Positions 1-6,574 are shown, numbered from the stretch's first letter. The stretch is DNA of 8,106 bases from Candidatus Bathyarchaeota archaeon (GCA_023144075.1 JAGLGJ010000042.1:1-8106), one strand, 5' to 3'. Notes: generated by a model not told the origin, from the letters alone. Numbers and translations are program-made.

Positions 1-938
1 AGAATGAACATGCGACGAGTTACTTCAAATTCCTTCAAAGGTCTTTGTGCTAAGATCATTCGAGCCAATGTGATTGGTGCTTTACTATCTTTATTAACTT
101 CAAGCCTTCCGTCTTCCAGAACTCTGATAGGTCTGGTCGATATCTCTTTTCTTTCATATAATCTTCCAACAGTTGCCAATCCATAGAATGCATTCATTAT
201 ATGAGGCATCATAGCCGTAATAGCTGCCACTTCTATCCTACCATAAATAGCTAAGACCCCTATGGACGCCCCAATGAATAGACTACCTACATCACCCGCG
301 AAGACTTTTGCTGGATATTTGTTAAAGATATGAAATGCAAGTAAACTTCCCAAGAGTCCAGCAGCTAATGCAGCCGCATCTACTCGACCCATCATAAGCA
401 TACAAATTATCATTCCAAAAATAGCTATTGAACATGTTCCTGTCATCGAGCCGTTGAATACATCAAGCATGTTGACAGAATTTGCTGTAACTGCTAGTGC
501 GATAGGAATAAGAAGAGGATAAATTATGGTGAGTCTTGTCGCTCCTATAAAAGGAAACTCTGGATAAGGATTGTAAACGGCAAGAAATATGATCGGAATC
601 GCACCTAAGGCTACTAAGGCTGGTTTTAATCTTGGTCCTATTTTGGTAATTCTGTCAAGGATACCTACAATAGCAGCTATAAGCGTAGAAGATACGAAAG
701 CTAAAATCCACATATTTTGTTCTGGATAGAAAAGACTGAAAATTATTGCTGAGACTGTAACTCCTATAACGATAGTTATGCCACACAATTCTGGAATTTT
801 TGGCCTATCTAACTTATGCACATCAATTCCGATTATTCCATGTTCAAACATGAATTTTGATACTGAGGGTATAAGTAAAAGGGTGATAATGAAGCCAATT
901 GATATCGTTATTGCCATTGGAAGTATTATTTCAAGCAA
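1..938 (-). CDS. GT4-family UDP-GlcNAc:polyprenyl-phosphate GlcNAc-1-P transferase, 3' end cut by window edge
   Basis: Integral membrane enzyme of the MraY/WecA/DPAGT1 (archaeal AglH-like) family. Such enzymes move a sugar-1-phosphate from a UDP-sugar onto a polyprenyl or dolichyl phosphate, the first step of lipid-linked glycan assembly. About 312 codons are visible and only a short C-terminus should be missing. Seen: hydrophobic segments throughout; DVHKLDRPKIPE near residues 39-50; GILDRITKIGPRLK near 92-105; NSVNMLDVFNG near 153-163; FAGDVGSLFIGA near 213-224; a soluble C-terminal stretch with LEDGRLEV and KAPITLARMIL. N156 and D216 match the Mg-binding Asn and Asp of DPAGT1. The usual Asp-Asp is Asp-Arg here (D95-R96). 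I chose TTG at 938, two bases after the upstream stop codon, because the frame is closed a few codons further up; ATG at 917 is the alternative. It is the last visible gene of a three-gene operon with a GlmM-like mutase and a nucleotidyltransferase, which supports GlcNAc as the sugar. Confidence 0.88.
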   Translation of the reverse strand, partial: MLEIILPMAITISIGFIITLLLIPSVSKFMFEHGIIGIDVHKLDRPKIPELCGITIVIGVTVSAIIFSLFYPEQNMWILAFVSSTLIAAIVGILDRITKIGPRLKPALVALGAIPIIFLAVYNPYPEFPFIGATRLTIIYPLLIPIALAVTANSVNMLDVFNGSMTGTCSIAIFGMIICMLMMGRVDAAALAAGLLGSLLAFHIFNKYPAKVFAGDVGSLFIGASIGVLAIYGRIEVAAITAMMPHIMNAFYGLATVGRLYERKEISTRPIRVLEDGRLEVNKDSKAPITLARMILAQRPLKEFEVTRRMFI

Positions 939-939
939 G

Positions 940-2337
940 TCATTTTCGCCGAATATTCTTTATGATTCTGGTGATGAGTTTCTTGTATCTTAATGCTAGG
1001 GCTTCTACTTTCTCTTGAGTATCTGCTTCTGCGAAAATTCGATATAGTGGTTCTGTTCCGCTTGGTCTTACAAGTATCCAACTTCCATCCTTTTGCCAAA
1101 TTTTCAAGCCATCGGTAGTTTCTATCTTTGCAGCCTTTACATTTGATTCAAGTTTTTTTAGAATTTTTGATTTTAGATTTACCGGGCAAGGAACCTTATC
1201 TTTGATATTGAAGTATCTTGGAAGTTTTTCTATGAGTTGTGATAGTTTCTCTCCAGAAAACGCCATTATTTCGAGCATTAATGCAGTAGCCATTGCACCA
1301 TCTCTGACTGGGATGTGAGGTCCATAAAAGATTCCACCATTCTCTTCTCCACCAAGTTTTGCATCTTTATCGATCATAGTTCTAGAAACATAAGGTGAGC
1401 CCACAGGAGTCCAGATAACTTTTCCACCATTTTTTAAGGCAATTATCTCTATCATCTGCGATGAACTAACTGGCGTCACAATTTCTTCTCCCGGATTATT
1501 TCTCAGAAAATGTTCAACTATTAACGCGAAGCTTTTGTCTCCCCAGTGAACCTGTCCCCTCTCATCAACGAATATTGCCCTGTCCGCATCCCCATCATGA
1601 GCCACACCAAGATCAGCTTGACTTACCTTGACAGCTTTGCATAAAGATTCAAGATTTGCTGGTCTAGGTTCTGGTAGTCTTCCAGGAAAATTGCCATCAA
1701 TATTTGCGTTGATTGTTATGATTTCGCATCCTAATTCTCTGCATAAGTATGGTGTAACTAATGATCCTACTCCATTGGCTGGATCAACAACTATCTTGAG
1801 CTTCGATTTACTGATTTTTTCTTCATCGACCTTCTGTCTTATTGCTTCTCTATATGTATCAAGGCCGTCCTGAATAGATAATTTTTCTCCTAAATGATTC
1901 CAATCTTTTCTTTCATATTTTTTTTTGAAGTAAATATTTTCTATTATAAGTTCGTCCTTAGGAGATATCTCGACTCCGTCTTTATCAATTACTTTTATTC
2001 CATTATATTCTGGAGGATTGTGACTCGCGGTTACCATAACACCTCCATTAAGATCTTGTGTTTTTGTTAGAAATTGTATTGCAGGTGTCGGAGCCATACC
2101 TGCTTGATATACTTTACAACCAGCATTTACTAATCCAGATGCAACAATATCTGCAAGCATTGGACTGCTTGTTCTACCATCCCAACCCAAAAGTATCTTT
2201 GAGCTGCCTATCCTTTGACCGAAAAATGTTCCTATGGATTCGCTAAGATCTAACACCATTTGGGGAGTCAAATCTTTATTGAGAATTCCTCTCACACCAT
2301 TTGTACCAAAAAGTTTTCTTGCTGATTTTGCCTTCAA
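940..2337 (-). CDS. glmM: Phosphoglucosamine mutase-type alpha-D-phosphohexomutase
   Basis: Cytosolic phosphohexomutase of 465 residues, the usual length for the family. It probably converts glucosamine-6-phosphate to glucosamine-1-phosphate on the way to UDP-GlcNAc. Seen: N-terminal KLFGTNGVRG (8-17) typical of GlmM; phosphoserine loop TASHNPPEYNG with S105; metal loop DGDADR (248-253); sugar-specificity loop GGEENGG (329-335); phosphate-binding RPSGTEP (424-430). All four active-site loops are intact. The start codon is TTG at 2337, overlapping the TGA of the upstream gene; a GAGGGAG element seven bases upstream supports it and the N-terminus fits the family. The stop lies two bases from the GT4 start, so translation is probably coupled. 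Archaeal members of this family can be phosphoglucomutase/phosphomannomutase, but GGEENGG and the gene neighbours favour glucosamine. The exact substrate is inference. Confidence 0.9.
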   Translation of the reverse strand: MKAKSARKLFGTNGVRGILNKDLTPQMVLDLSESIGTFFGQRIGSSKILLGWDGRTSSPMLADIVASGLVNAGCKVYQAGMAPTPAIQFLTKTQDLNGGVMVTASHNPPEYNGIKVIDKDGVEISPKDELIIENIYFKKKYERKDWNHLGEKLSIQDGLDTYREAIRQKVDEEKISKSKLKIVVDPANGVGSLVTPYLCRELGCEIITINANIDGNFPGRLPEPRPANLESLCKAVKVSQADLGVAHDGDADRAIFVDERGQVHWGDKSFALIVEHFLRNNPGEEIVTPVSSSQMIEIIALKNGGKVIWTPVGSPYVSRTMIDKDAKLGGEENGGIFYGPHIPVRDGAMATALMLEIMAFSGEKLSQLIEKLPRYFNIKDKVPCPVNLKSKILKKLESNVKAAKIETTDGLKIWQKDGSWILVRPSGTEPLYRIFAEADTQEKVEALALRYKKLITRIIKNIRRK

Positions 2338-3440
2338 ACAACGACTCCCTCACTTTCTATACTTGATTTGATTTCTTTATGAGGACATATCTGTATGTTA
2401 TTTTTGAGTGCAATATTATCGCTGATATAAACATGGTCACCTATAACACAATCTTTCTGGATCCTAACTCGATTGCCGATAACTACCCCCTCTCCGATGA
2501 CAGCTCCTCTGACATTTGAATTTCTTCCGATTATAACATGATCAAATAATATCGAATTTGATATTTTACTCTGTTCGCCTATTACAACGTGCTTTCCAAT
2601 TGAGACATTTGGACCGATAATTGCATTCGACCTTATAGTAGAGTTTGAACCTAAGCTTAGAGGAGGAATTAAATCTGAACTTTCATTAATTTTCGTGCTT
2701 TTAGATAACATCGGTTTGCGTTTGGATATTCTAGATAAAATTGTTGAGTTGGCTTTTCTATATTCGCTGAATCTACCAATATCAAACCATTCACCTCTAT
2801 ACTTATGACCGAAAAGCTTTCCAGATGATGCTATTTTTGGAAAAACATCTCTTTCGATGCTGATCTTTTTATTCGGAACGATGTAGTCAAATACTTTAGT
2901 ATTCATAATGTAGACACCCGCATTGATCCACATACTTGGTGTGTTTTCTAAAGAGGGCTTCTCAACGAAGTTCAAGATCCTCGTTGATTTTTCGAGTTCA
3001 ACAACTCCAAAATGTGTTGGATCTTTTACTTTATGAAGCATGATGGTAGTTATCGCTTTGTTTGAAACGTGTTTGTTAAGGATCTCTCTTACAGGTGGAA
3101 AGGAGATTATATCACCATTGAAGACGATAAAATCTTCATTTTTTTTAAAGAAATTTTCTGCTTTCTTTATCGCTCCACCAGTTCCAAGTGGTTCATACTC
3201 TAACGAGTAAGATAATTTAACTCCATCAAATTTTCTACCAAGATGCTTTCTAATAGCATCTGACATATGGTTGGTAGCTAGAATTGCCATATTAACTCCA
3301 TTTTCAGATAGCCCTGAAAGTATCCATTCGATCATTGTTCTTCCTGCAATTGGGAACAAAAGCTTTGGACGGGAACAGGATAGAGGCCTTAGGCGAGTCC
3401 CGAAACCGCCTGCAAGAATCAATCCTTTAATTTGACTCAA
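2334..3440 (-). CDS. Sugar-1-phosphate nucleotidyltransferase with left-handed beta-helix domain (GlmU/GMPP-like)
   Basis: 368 residues in two domains. The N-terminal Rossmann-type nucleotidyltransferase shows LAGGFGTRLRPL (9-20) and RPKLLFPIAGR (24-34) for nucleotide and phosphate binding, EPLGTGGAI (83-91), FNGD (107-110), FVEKP (158-162), NAGVYI (173-178) and WFDIG (218-222). The C-terminal part (about 263-345) is a run of hexapeptide repeats (IGPNVSIGKHVVIG and similar) that form a left-handed beta-helix, ending in ICPHKEI. It joins a sugar-1-phosphate to an NTP. Sequence alone does not separate UDP-GlcNAc pyrophosphorylase, a bifunctional archaeal GlmU (acetyltransferase plus uridylyltransferase) and mannose-1-P guanylyltransferase. 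The next genes, a GlmM-like mutase and a GlcNAc-1-P transferase, favour UDP-GlcNAc. The frame opens with TTG at 3440 directly after a TAG; a GGAG touches that TTG, unusually close for a ribosome site, so the start is less certain than the rest. First gene of the leftward operon. Confidence 0.88.
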   Translation of the reverse strand: MSQIKGLILAGGFGTRLRPLSCSRPKLLFPIAGRTMIEWILSGLSENGVNMAILATNHMSDAIRKHLGRKFDGVKLSYSLEYEPLGTGGAIKKAENFFKKNEDFIVFNGDIISFPPVREILNKHVSNKAITTIMLHKVKDPTHFGVVELEKSTRILNFVEKPSLENTPSMWINAGVYIMNTKVFDYIVPNKKISIERDVFPKIASSGKLFGHKYRGEWFDIGRFSEYRKANSTILSRISKRKPMLSKSTKINESSDLIPPLSLGSNSTIRSNAIIGPNVSIGKHVVIGEQSKISNSILFDHVIIGRNSNVRGAVIGEGVVIGNRVRIQKDCVIGDHVYISDNIALKNNIQICPHKEIKSSIESEGVVV

Positions 3441-3508
3441 CTCCTAGGTATCGAATCTATGATGAAATATCTAGACATGCATCCTTTGGTTCCATGAGAT
3501 ATTATTTT

Positions 3509-3518
3509 CTATATAAAA
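3509..3518 (+). promoter_or_regulatory. TATA-like box in the divergent region between the nucleotidyltransferase and DUF123 genes
   Basis: CTATATAAAA is the strongest TATA-like stretch in the 84-bp divergent gap. Read rightward, the usual spacing of about 25 bp puts transcription initiation near 3538, inside the annotated start of the DUF123 gene and just before an in-frame TTG at 3540. Read leftward it would give the sugar operon a leader of about 45 bases. The direction of use is not proven. Confidence 0.45.
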
Positions 3519-3524
3519 TCAGAA

Positions 3525-3995
3525 ATGATAGGATTAGTCTTGAAGGGAGTCTACGTTCTTTTAATCTCCGTGGAAGATAGAGTCCAGATGGAAGTTGGAG
3601 CTCTGGGACTAATAAATTTAGGACCTGGCATGTATGCATATGTTGGGTCAGCACTCGGATCAAACTCGTCTTCAATTGAGGGTAGACTATCCAGACATTA
3701 TAGTGATCATAAAAAAATGCACTGGCACATTGATTATATTCTTAAAGATCCAAAAGTTAAGCTCAAGGCAGCCATACTTTCTGAATCCAGAAATGTTCAA
3801 GAATGCAATCTAGTGAAAAAAATTTGTAATTATGAATTTGCCTTTGTTGGAACGAAAGATTTTGGTTCTTCTGATTGTTCTTGTGTTTCGCATCTTATAA
3901 TGTTGAATCTAAGAGAGAATATTGCTGAACGACATTTATGGAATAAATTCATCGAGTTGAATTTGAAACCACAAATGTGGAAAATTAAAAGCTAA
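3525..3995 (+). CDS. DUF123 (GIY-YIG-like) family protein
   Basis: Small soluble protein of 156 residues matching the archaeal DUF123 family, a branch of the GIY-YIG nuclease superfamily sometimes fused to or associated with endonuclease III; its biochemical role is not settled. Seen: KGVYVLLI at the N-terminus (7-14), the GIY-YIG equivalent GMYAYVGSA (35-43), an Arg-bearing RLSRH (54-58), HWHIDYI (66-72), an E93-containing QECNLVKKI segment, and the family signature DFGSSDCSCVSHL (112-124). This is a standalone copy: no endonuclease III domain is attached or encoded nearby. The listed start is ATG at 3525. Family members usually begin at or just before K7, and the TATA-like box sits only about 10 bp before the ATG, so TTG at 3540 on a leaderless transcript is a serious alternative. 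The stop TAA interlocks with the TAG of the convergent TrmB-like gene. Confidence 0.87.
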   Translation: MIGLVLKGVYVLLISVEDRVQMEVGALGLINLGPGMYAYVGSALGSNSSSIEGRLSRHYSDHKKMHWHIDYILKDPKVKLKAAILSESRNVQECNLVKKICNYEFAFVGTKDFGSSDCSCVSHLIMLNLRENIAERHLWNKFIELNLKPQMWKIKS

Positions 3996-4008
3996 AGTGT
4001 TTTAGCTT
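3989..4008. terminator. Inverted repeat over two interlocked convergent stop codons
   Basis: AAGCTAAA-GTGT-TTTAGCTT is a perfect 8+8 bp dyad with a 4-base loop. Its left arm holds both stops: TAA (3993-3995) of the rightward gene and TAG (3992-3994, minus strand) of the leftward gene. It may act as a two-way transcript end, but no long oligo-T tract follows, so a terminator role is inferred only. Confidence 0.4.
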
Positions 4009-4858
4009 CTTCCCAACGTTTTTGGAAGGCGTCCTTGAATATTCTTATCAAACCTACGTTCTCCGTGTAGTGTGGCCTATAATATATCGGTCGTTCAACA
4101 TCGGTTTTTCTTGTAGCCCATATCAGGAAAACAAGTATTCTATCATCAATCAATGTTCCTCTAACTGGATACCACTCTTCAGTGCAGTGACGTACTTCCA
4201 CATTTAGTTCTTTCAATTCTTTTGCTCTTTTGACGGTGTACTTGTCCTTGACTAACATCAGTATTCTCGTTTTGACTCCTCGGTCAATTGCCTCACTCAT
4301 TTGTCGAATAATGTTTTCATACCAGTCAAATTTTTCTGCAAAAATGTAGATGTAATTTTTTGCGTCTGATATCATTTTTACAGTATGTTCTTCCATTGAT
4401 TCGAGGTCTCTTACTGGAAGAATAATATCCTCAGGTCTAAGACCTGTTCTTTTTTCCCAATACGAGGGATCCAAAGAAAGCTCAAGTTGTCGAATTGTTT
4501 CTTTTACCTGTTTCAGTTCAGAGTCAAGGCTAAGAGTTGTTTCGTGTAGTATATTTGGTAGGAAATCTCGTGGTGCGTTGGCCTCAATCCTATTGCTCTT
4601 CACAGATATACAGTCTTTATCAACCAGATTCTTAATGGCAACTTCCACTTCTTGAGGTGACGGCCCAGAGCTTGTGATTACTTTGTCTATAGATTCCCCG
4701 TTTGGTTTTTCTAGAAGACTCAGATAGATTGAGCATTCAAGCTCCGACATTCCAAGACGACGTAGTAGTTCACGGTCCTTTGTGGAACCATAGATATTGG
4801 AATCTTTTATGTTAGGCATGGATCCAGACCATTTCCTGACTATATTTGACTCATCCAT
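3992..4858 (-). CDS. TrmB-family transcriptional regulator with PLD-like C-terminal domain
   Basis: 288 residues. Residues about 29-102 look like the TrmB winged helix-turn-helix: RELLRRLGMSELECSIYLSLL, then a recognition-helix region (SPQEVEVAIKNLVDKD) and a wing leading to APRDFLPNIL. A charged helix (103-128) probably forms the dimer coiled coil. The C-terminal half (about 145-285) has the TrmB/PLD-like fold pattern: MISDAKNYIYIFAEKFDW, AIDRGVKTRILMLVKD, then VRGTLIDDRILVFLIW. I see no clear maltose/trehalose-binding extension, so the ligand is unknown. Three cysteines (C42, C83, C225) are present. The gene lies 16 bp downstream of thioredoxin on the same strand and is probably co-transcribed with it; autoregulation of that pair is a reasonable inference. 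ATG at 4858 has no clear ribosome site; ATG at 4819 (residue 14) is an alternative that would still keep the whole HTH. Confidence 0.85.
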   Translation of the reverse strand: MDESNIVRKWSGSMPNIKDSNIYGSTKDRELLRRLGMSELECSIYLSLLEKPNGESIDKVITSSGPSPQEVEVAIKNLVDKDCISVKSNRIEANAPRDFLPNILHETTLSLDSELKQVKETIRQLELSLDPSYWEKRTGLRPEDIILPVRDLESMEEHTVKMISDAKNYIYIFAEKFDWYENIIRQMSEAIDRGVKTRILMLVKDKYTVKRAKELKELNVEVRHCTEEWYPVRGTLIDDRILVFLIWATRKTDVERPIYYRPHYTENVGLIRIFKDAFQKRWEEAKTL

Positions 4859-4874
4859 ATATTGTCAGTAATGT

Positions 4875-5237
4875 CTAGATAAGTTTCTGAATATTGTCTT
4901 CAATTGTCTTCCTTGGGACAACCCCAACGAGATTCTCTATGAGTTCTCCTTCTTTGATGAATAACAATGTCGGAATACTCATTATTCCGAATTTCTGTGC
5001 AACTCTTGGATTATCATCGACATTGACTTTGCCAAATATTACTTTTCCCGAATATGCTTTGGCAAGATCATCTATTATTGGAGCTATGGTTCTGCATGGA
5101 CCACACCATGGAGCCCAGCAATCAATGACTAACCTAGGATAATCAGCAGTAGCTTGGTCAAACTCTGAATCAGTAATCTTGATAGGTGAACCTGAGTTGT
5201 CTATGCTTGAATCGGAATTTTCACTCATTTCCTTCAC
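4875..5237 (-). CDS. trxA: Thioredoxin
   Basis: Cytosolic disulfide reductase of 120 residues. Seen: redox centre WCGPC (44-48) in the context DCWAPWCGPCRTIAPI, the buried Asp (D39), the KVNVDDNP strand region (70-77), cis-Pro motif SIPT (P89) and the C-terminal GVVPRKTIEDNI. This is a classical thioredoxin rather than a glutaredoxin-like archaeal redoxin. The first 18 residues (about 2-18) are a polar extension rich in Ser, Asn and Asp, without signal-peptide character. The start is GTG at 5237; an ATG three codons later (5228) is an alternative but would leave the AAGGA very close. A perfect dyad lies just upstream. The gene is followed after 16 bp by a TrmB-like regulator, so redox-linked control is conceivable. 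No thioredoxin reductase is encoded in the window. Confidence 0.95.
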   Translation of the reverse strand: MKEMSENSDSSIDNSGSPIKITDSEFDQATADYPRLVIDCWAPWCGPCRTIAPIIDDLAKAYSGKVIFGKVNVDDNPRVAQKFGIMSIPTLLFIKEGELIENLVGVVPRKTIEDNIQKLI

Positions 5238-5240
5238 TCA

Positions 5241-5260
5241 GCGCTCAAGTAGTTGAGCGC
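5241..5260. repeat. Perfect inverted repeat just upstream of thioredoxin start
   Basis: GCGCTCAA-GTAG-TTGAGCGC: two perfect 8-bp arms with a 4-base spacer, three bases before the GTG start. It is GC-richer than the surrounding gap. It could be an operator (the TrmB-like product of the same operon is an obvious candidate) or a hairpin in the 5' leader affecting translation. It might also end the upstream DUF1786 transcript, though no T-run follows in that direction. Confidence 0.5.
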
Positions 5261-5303
5261 AACTCTCATTTAAGCACATCTCAATTTGTCACTTTAATTT
5301 GCC

Positions 5304-5314
5304 AATATTATAAG
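5304..5314 (-). promoter_or_regulatory. Weak TATA-like box upstream of thioredoxin
   Basis: On the minus strand the sequence reads TTATAATATTG. The usual spacing of about 25 bp would start transcription near 5283, giving a leader of about 45 bases that contains the dyad at 5241-5260. No clear BRE is visible, so this is tentative. Confidence 0.3.
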
Positions 5315-5330
5315 TCAGGTATGTGCTGCT

Positions 5331-6416
5331 TTAATCATCATCCTCTTCTTTTATCTTGTATTTTGCTGCTTTTATCAAACCTATTGGTCCTGTCATCATC
5401 ATATCTCCTCCAGGAGCTGCAAAATGAGCTTCAATCTTAGTCTTCTTTATTTTAGCTCTATTAGGACCCGTAATGACAATGATGTCGATGTCTGGTATTT
5501 TTTTAGGTGTTAGTGTATAGAATGCCCCATGACCACCGTCTTCGAAGATAGAATCATTGCTAACTTCTCCTTTGATAAAATCTTTCACTAATGACTCAAT
5601 CTTAGGTGGTGTCATGAGATTTGTGTGGTGTTCTAAAAGAGCAAGTACATTTCCTTCTGAAATTATTGATGCTGTGAAATGTTCATTTCCGATATTAGCT
5701 GATAAGATTGTGGCTGCTTTACTTACTTTTTGATCTTCTAAACATCCCAAGATAGCTGCTATAGAAGTATCCATTACTATGGTTTTAGCTTCTGGAATTT
5801 GAGAATTAGATGATCTAATCGCTGACGTCATTCTTATGAAATGATTGGGTAATTCATCTTCTTCATAGGCAAGGCTCTCCAGCTTGGGAAAATATTTTAA
5901 TCTTCTTTCAATTTGATCTAATCTGAATTTCCTATTACTAATTTCATGTTTTGGTGTTCCATGATCCTGAACAGCTATAGCGACAATATCTATGTTTGAG
6001 AGATCCTCTTCGAATTCATTTAAGAAATTTTGAATTATACTTATGTTTATTTCTCTTGTTTCAAGCGTCTCGCCAGAAAAATCTACCGGAGGCTTTTCTT
6101 CATCTATTATTTGAAAACCTTGAGTTTCAACTTCTTCTAGTTTGTTTCTGATAGAATATGCTACATTTTTTGTAAGAATGACTTTTAGTCCTTCGTCGAG
6201 ATGGCTTTTGAGAGCCTCAGAGAAAATTCCTCCACCAATGGTCTCACCCTTTATGAAAAGGTTTGATCGAAGTTTTGTAAGATCTTTAACCTTTTTTGAA
6301 TAGACCGTAGCTGGACTGGGAAGTACGATCTTTACACAGTTTTCCAGCTCTTTTTGATCATCATAAAGTAGAATATCTTCTGTTCCCGAACCAATATCCA
6401 AAGCTAATATTCTCAA
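5331..6416 (-). CDS. DUF1786 (COG4012) protein, ASKHA-like fold, function unknown
   Basis: 361 residues matching the archaeal DUF1786 family. Databases sometimes call it 'putative pyruvate formate-lyase activating enzyme', but it has no radical-SAM CxxxCxxC motif and that label should not be trusted. The layout resembles the actin/sugar-kinase/Hsp70 ATPase fold: N-terminal phosphate loop LALDIGSGTEDILLYD (4-19), a second phosphate-loop-like NIGNEHFTAS (241-250), and the family stretches GGGIFSEAL (61-69), VQDHG (149-153), MDTSIAAILG (215-224), LEHHT (261-265), GGHGAFY (294-300), ITGPNR (315-320) and APGGDMMMTGPIGL (334-347). The C-terminus is a short acidic tail. A nucleotide-dependent role is inference from the fold. 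The start is TTG at 6416, supported by GAGAGGT ten bases upstream; a nearer ATG is out of frame and closes at once. It lies 93 bp before thioredoxin on the same strand and diverges from an unknown gene. Confidence 0.85.
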   Translation of the reverse strand: MRILALDIGSGTEDILLYDDQKELENCVKIVLPSPATVYSKKVKDLTKLRSNLFIKGETIGGGIFSEALKSHLDEGLKVILTKNVAYSIRNKLEEVETQGFQIIDEEKPPVDFSGETLETREINISIIQNFLNEFEEDLSNIDIVAIAVQDHGTPKHEISNRKFRLDQIERRLKYFPKLESLAYEEDELPNHFIRMTSAIRSSNSQIPEAKTIVMDTSIAAILGCLEDQKVSKAATILSANIGNEHFTASIISEGNVLALLEHHTNLMTPPKIESLVKDFIKGEVSNDSIFEDGGHGAFYTLTPKKIPDIDIIVITGPNRAKIKKTKIEAHFAAPGGDMMMTGPIGLIKAAKYKIKEEDDD

Positions 6417-6426
6417 TACATTATTT

Positions 6427-6433
6427 ACCTCTC
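6427..6433 (-). promoter_or_regulatory. Ribosome binding site deciding the TTG start of the DUF1786 gene
   Basis: GAGAGGT on the minus strand, ten bases before the TTG. It supports a leadered mRNA and a non-ATG start. Confidence 0.5.
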
Positions 6434-6448
6434 AACAATGGTACTGAA

Positions 6449-6467
6449 TAATATCGTATAGATATTA
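6449..6467. promoter_or_regulatory. Inverted repeat overlapping the probable DUF1786 promoter
   Basis: TAATATC-GTATA-GATATTA has perfect 7-bp arms. On the minus strand it contains a TATA-like stretch at a distance (about 40 bp) that suits the DUF1786 start. A second dyad, TCTTGAA (6500-6506) with TTCAAGA (6526-6532), lies in the same 158-bp divergent gap and flanks an AT-rich TAATATTA. AT-rich DNA yields such dyads by chance, so an operator role is only possible. Confidence 0.35.
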
Positions 6468-6574
6468 GGTTCTCTCAACTAGTGTAGACACAAATCTTGT
6501 CTTGAAAGATTAATATTATTCATTATTCAAGAACTATCAATAATGTTAGGTGGGAATAGAGTATAAAGAATGAT

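Noticed and set aside
778..993. Rightward 71-codon open frame over the GT4/mutase junction
   Set aside because: It lies antisense to two genes with clear family motifs and shows no motif of its own.
3525..3995. Homing endonuclease or mobile-element origin for the GIY-YIG-like protein
   Set aside because: The DFGSSDCSCVSHL and HWHIDYI signatures are those of the chromosomal DUF123 family, and no intron, inverted repeat or transposase surrounds it.
5331..5342. Twelve-base repeat TTAATCATCATC also found near 7143
   Set aside because: One copy encodes the acidic tail and stop of DUF1786, the other lies in AT-rich intergenic DNA; length and composition are consistent with chance.
5331..6416. Pyruvate formate-lyase activating enzyme function for the DUF1786 gene
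   Set aside because: No CxxxCxxC radical-SAM motif is present; the label is a legacy database name.
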